Assembly (NCBI RefSeq): GCF_003716585.1
Contig: NZ_PTJO01000005.1
Span: 310,001-374,000, forward strand
Direction of reading: 5' to 3'
DNA: 64,000 nt
DNA from: Corynebacterium alimapuense
GTDB taxonomy: Bacteria; Actinomycetota; Actinomycetes; Mycobacteriales; Mycobacteriaceae
The notes beneath the pieces are model-generated. The model had not been told where the DNA came from, made no database searches, and saw only the letters and a program-made list of their open reading frames with translations. This document shows positions 63,404 through 64,000 of the stretch, one piece after another. Every line of letters begins with the position of its first letter. The stretch's first letter is position 1. Position numbers and translations under genes: made by a program.

Positions 63404-63434
63404 AGCTCACGGTCCCCCAAGTCAAGGAACCCAG

Positions 63435-64000
63435 ATGATCCTCTCCCCGCTCCTGCCCCCTGATCTTCCCACCGGCCTTTGGCTGGGAACGAGCAACCGC
63501 GCCGCTACCACCGATTCCACCTTCGAGGTCGAGGATCCTGCCACCGGCGAGGTGCTGGCCACCGTGGCCGATGCCGACTCTGCCGATTGGAACGCCGCAC
63601 TCGATGCCGCGATGACAGCTCAGCAACAGTGGGCACCGGTGACCTCTCGTCGCCGCTCGGAGATGCTCAGCGCTCTATTTTCCGAGCTCACTCGCCGCAC
63701 TGAGGACTTTGCCCGAGTCATGACCCTCGAGATGGGAAAGCCACTTGCGGAGGCCCGCGGCGAGGTCGCCTACGGTGCTGAGTACTTCCGCTGGTTCGCT
63801 GAAGAAGCCGTCCGCATACCTGGCCGCTACGCCACCGCTCCTAGTGGGCTCGGTCAGCTGACGGTCACGCGCACCCCGGTTGGCCCGGTATTGGCCATCA
63901 CCCCATGGAACTTCCCACTGGCTATGGCCACTCGTAAGATCGCTCCGGCACTCGCTGCTGGTTGCCCGGTGATCGTCAAGCCAGCCGCCGAAACTCCGCT
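63435..64000 (+). CDS. gabD: Succinate-semialdehyde dehydrogenase, 3' end outside window
   Basis: 188 codons visible, cut by the right edge. Starts MILSPLLPPDLPTGLWLG with AAGGA 8 bases upstream. Aldehyde dehydrogenase N-terminal region: FEVEDPATGEVLATVADADS, VMTLEMGKPLAEARGEV, PVGPVLAITPWNFPLAM and PALAAGCPVIVKPA (NAD(P)-binding Lys). The catalytic Cys and Glu are not in the window. Operon with gabT. Confidence 0.93.
   Translation, partial: MILSPLLPPDLPTGLWLGTSNRAATTDSTFEVEDPATGEVLATVADADSADWNAALDAAMTAQQQWAPVTSRRRSEMLSALFSELTRRTEDFARVMTLEMGKPLAEARGEVAYGAEYFRWFAEEAVRIPGRYATAPSGLGQLTVTRTPVGPVLAITPWNFPLAMATRKIAPALAAGCPVIVKPAAETP

Overview
The window is chromosomal DNA from a Corynebacterium-type actinomycete. 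Support comes from mycothiol genes (mca, a mycothiol-dependent isomerase family protein), a PorB/PorC-like envelope porin, short-chain-type prenyl diphosphate synthase, divergent aceA/aceB with sequences that match the C. glutamicum RamB, RamA and GlxR motifs, and a gene order (aroF-uppS-coaA-glyA-pabAB; greA-mca; eno-divIC-DUF501-ppx; mazG-porB-eno; prs-glmU; gabR/gabT-gabD) that I recall from C. glutamicum. The species cannot be named from the sequence alone. No phage, insertion sequence or CRISPR array was seen.

Left end (1-4.7 kb) is accessory: a truncated GH13 amylase gene diverging from a TetR regulator, then a compact cassette of five genes around one divergent promoter. Leftward run a CPVC-containing membrane protein, a BlaI/CopY-type repressor and an M56 (BlaR1-like) membrane metalloprotease. 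Rightward run a DsbA-like thioredoxin-fold protein and a CcdA/DsbD-like electron carrier. The shared promoter carries four dyads built on TAGTCGACTA at an exact 17-bp period. I infer an envelope thiol-redox system under BlaI/BlaR-type control; this is the best candidate for a poorly described system here.

4.7-20.3 kb is mostly core metabolism: pabC-pabAB, glyA, coaA, a flavodoxin-like protein, uppS, and aroF preceded by a Phe/Tyr-codon leader peptide and attenuator; then mca, DUF4307, greA, two small lipoproteins that share an exact 39-bp repeat, a Bax-inhibitor-like membrane protein, two CNNM/CorC-type proteins and a quinone-oxidoreductase-like enzyme. 20.3-22.4 kb is a gene-poor, AT-richer patch with an intact lipoprotein gene and a decayed relative, lying just 3' of a tRNA-Leu(UAA) gene with a short variable loop.

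22.5-35.4 kb: ppx, DUF501, divIC/ftsB-like, eno, a lytic transglycosylase, porB-like, mazG, a lysI-like permease, nadA, mfd, a TetR regulator and tRNA-Gln(UUG). 35.4-50.6 kb: a 2OG-Fe(II) oxygenase, an MFS protein, glmU-prs, an AlkD-like protein, rplY (with a long leader) and pth, a FAH-hydrolase/mycothiol-isomerase pair behind an 18-bp palindrome, gapB-like GAPDH, nitronate monooxygenase, a second pth, an SDR, prfC and a small orphan protein.

50.6-64 kb: rraA-like, the glyoxylate shunt genes aceA and aceB with a rich regulatory intergenic region, a protein with an internal duplication, an enoyl-CoA hydratase/isomerase family protein, a HAD phosphatase, a DUF1648 membrane protein, PPK2, an ABM-family monooxygenase, and the GABA genes gabR (PucR type), gabT and a gabD cut by the window end.
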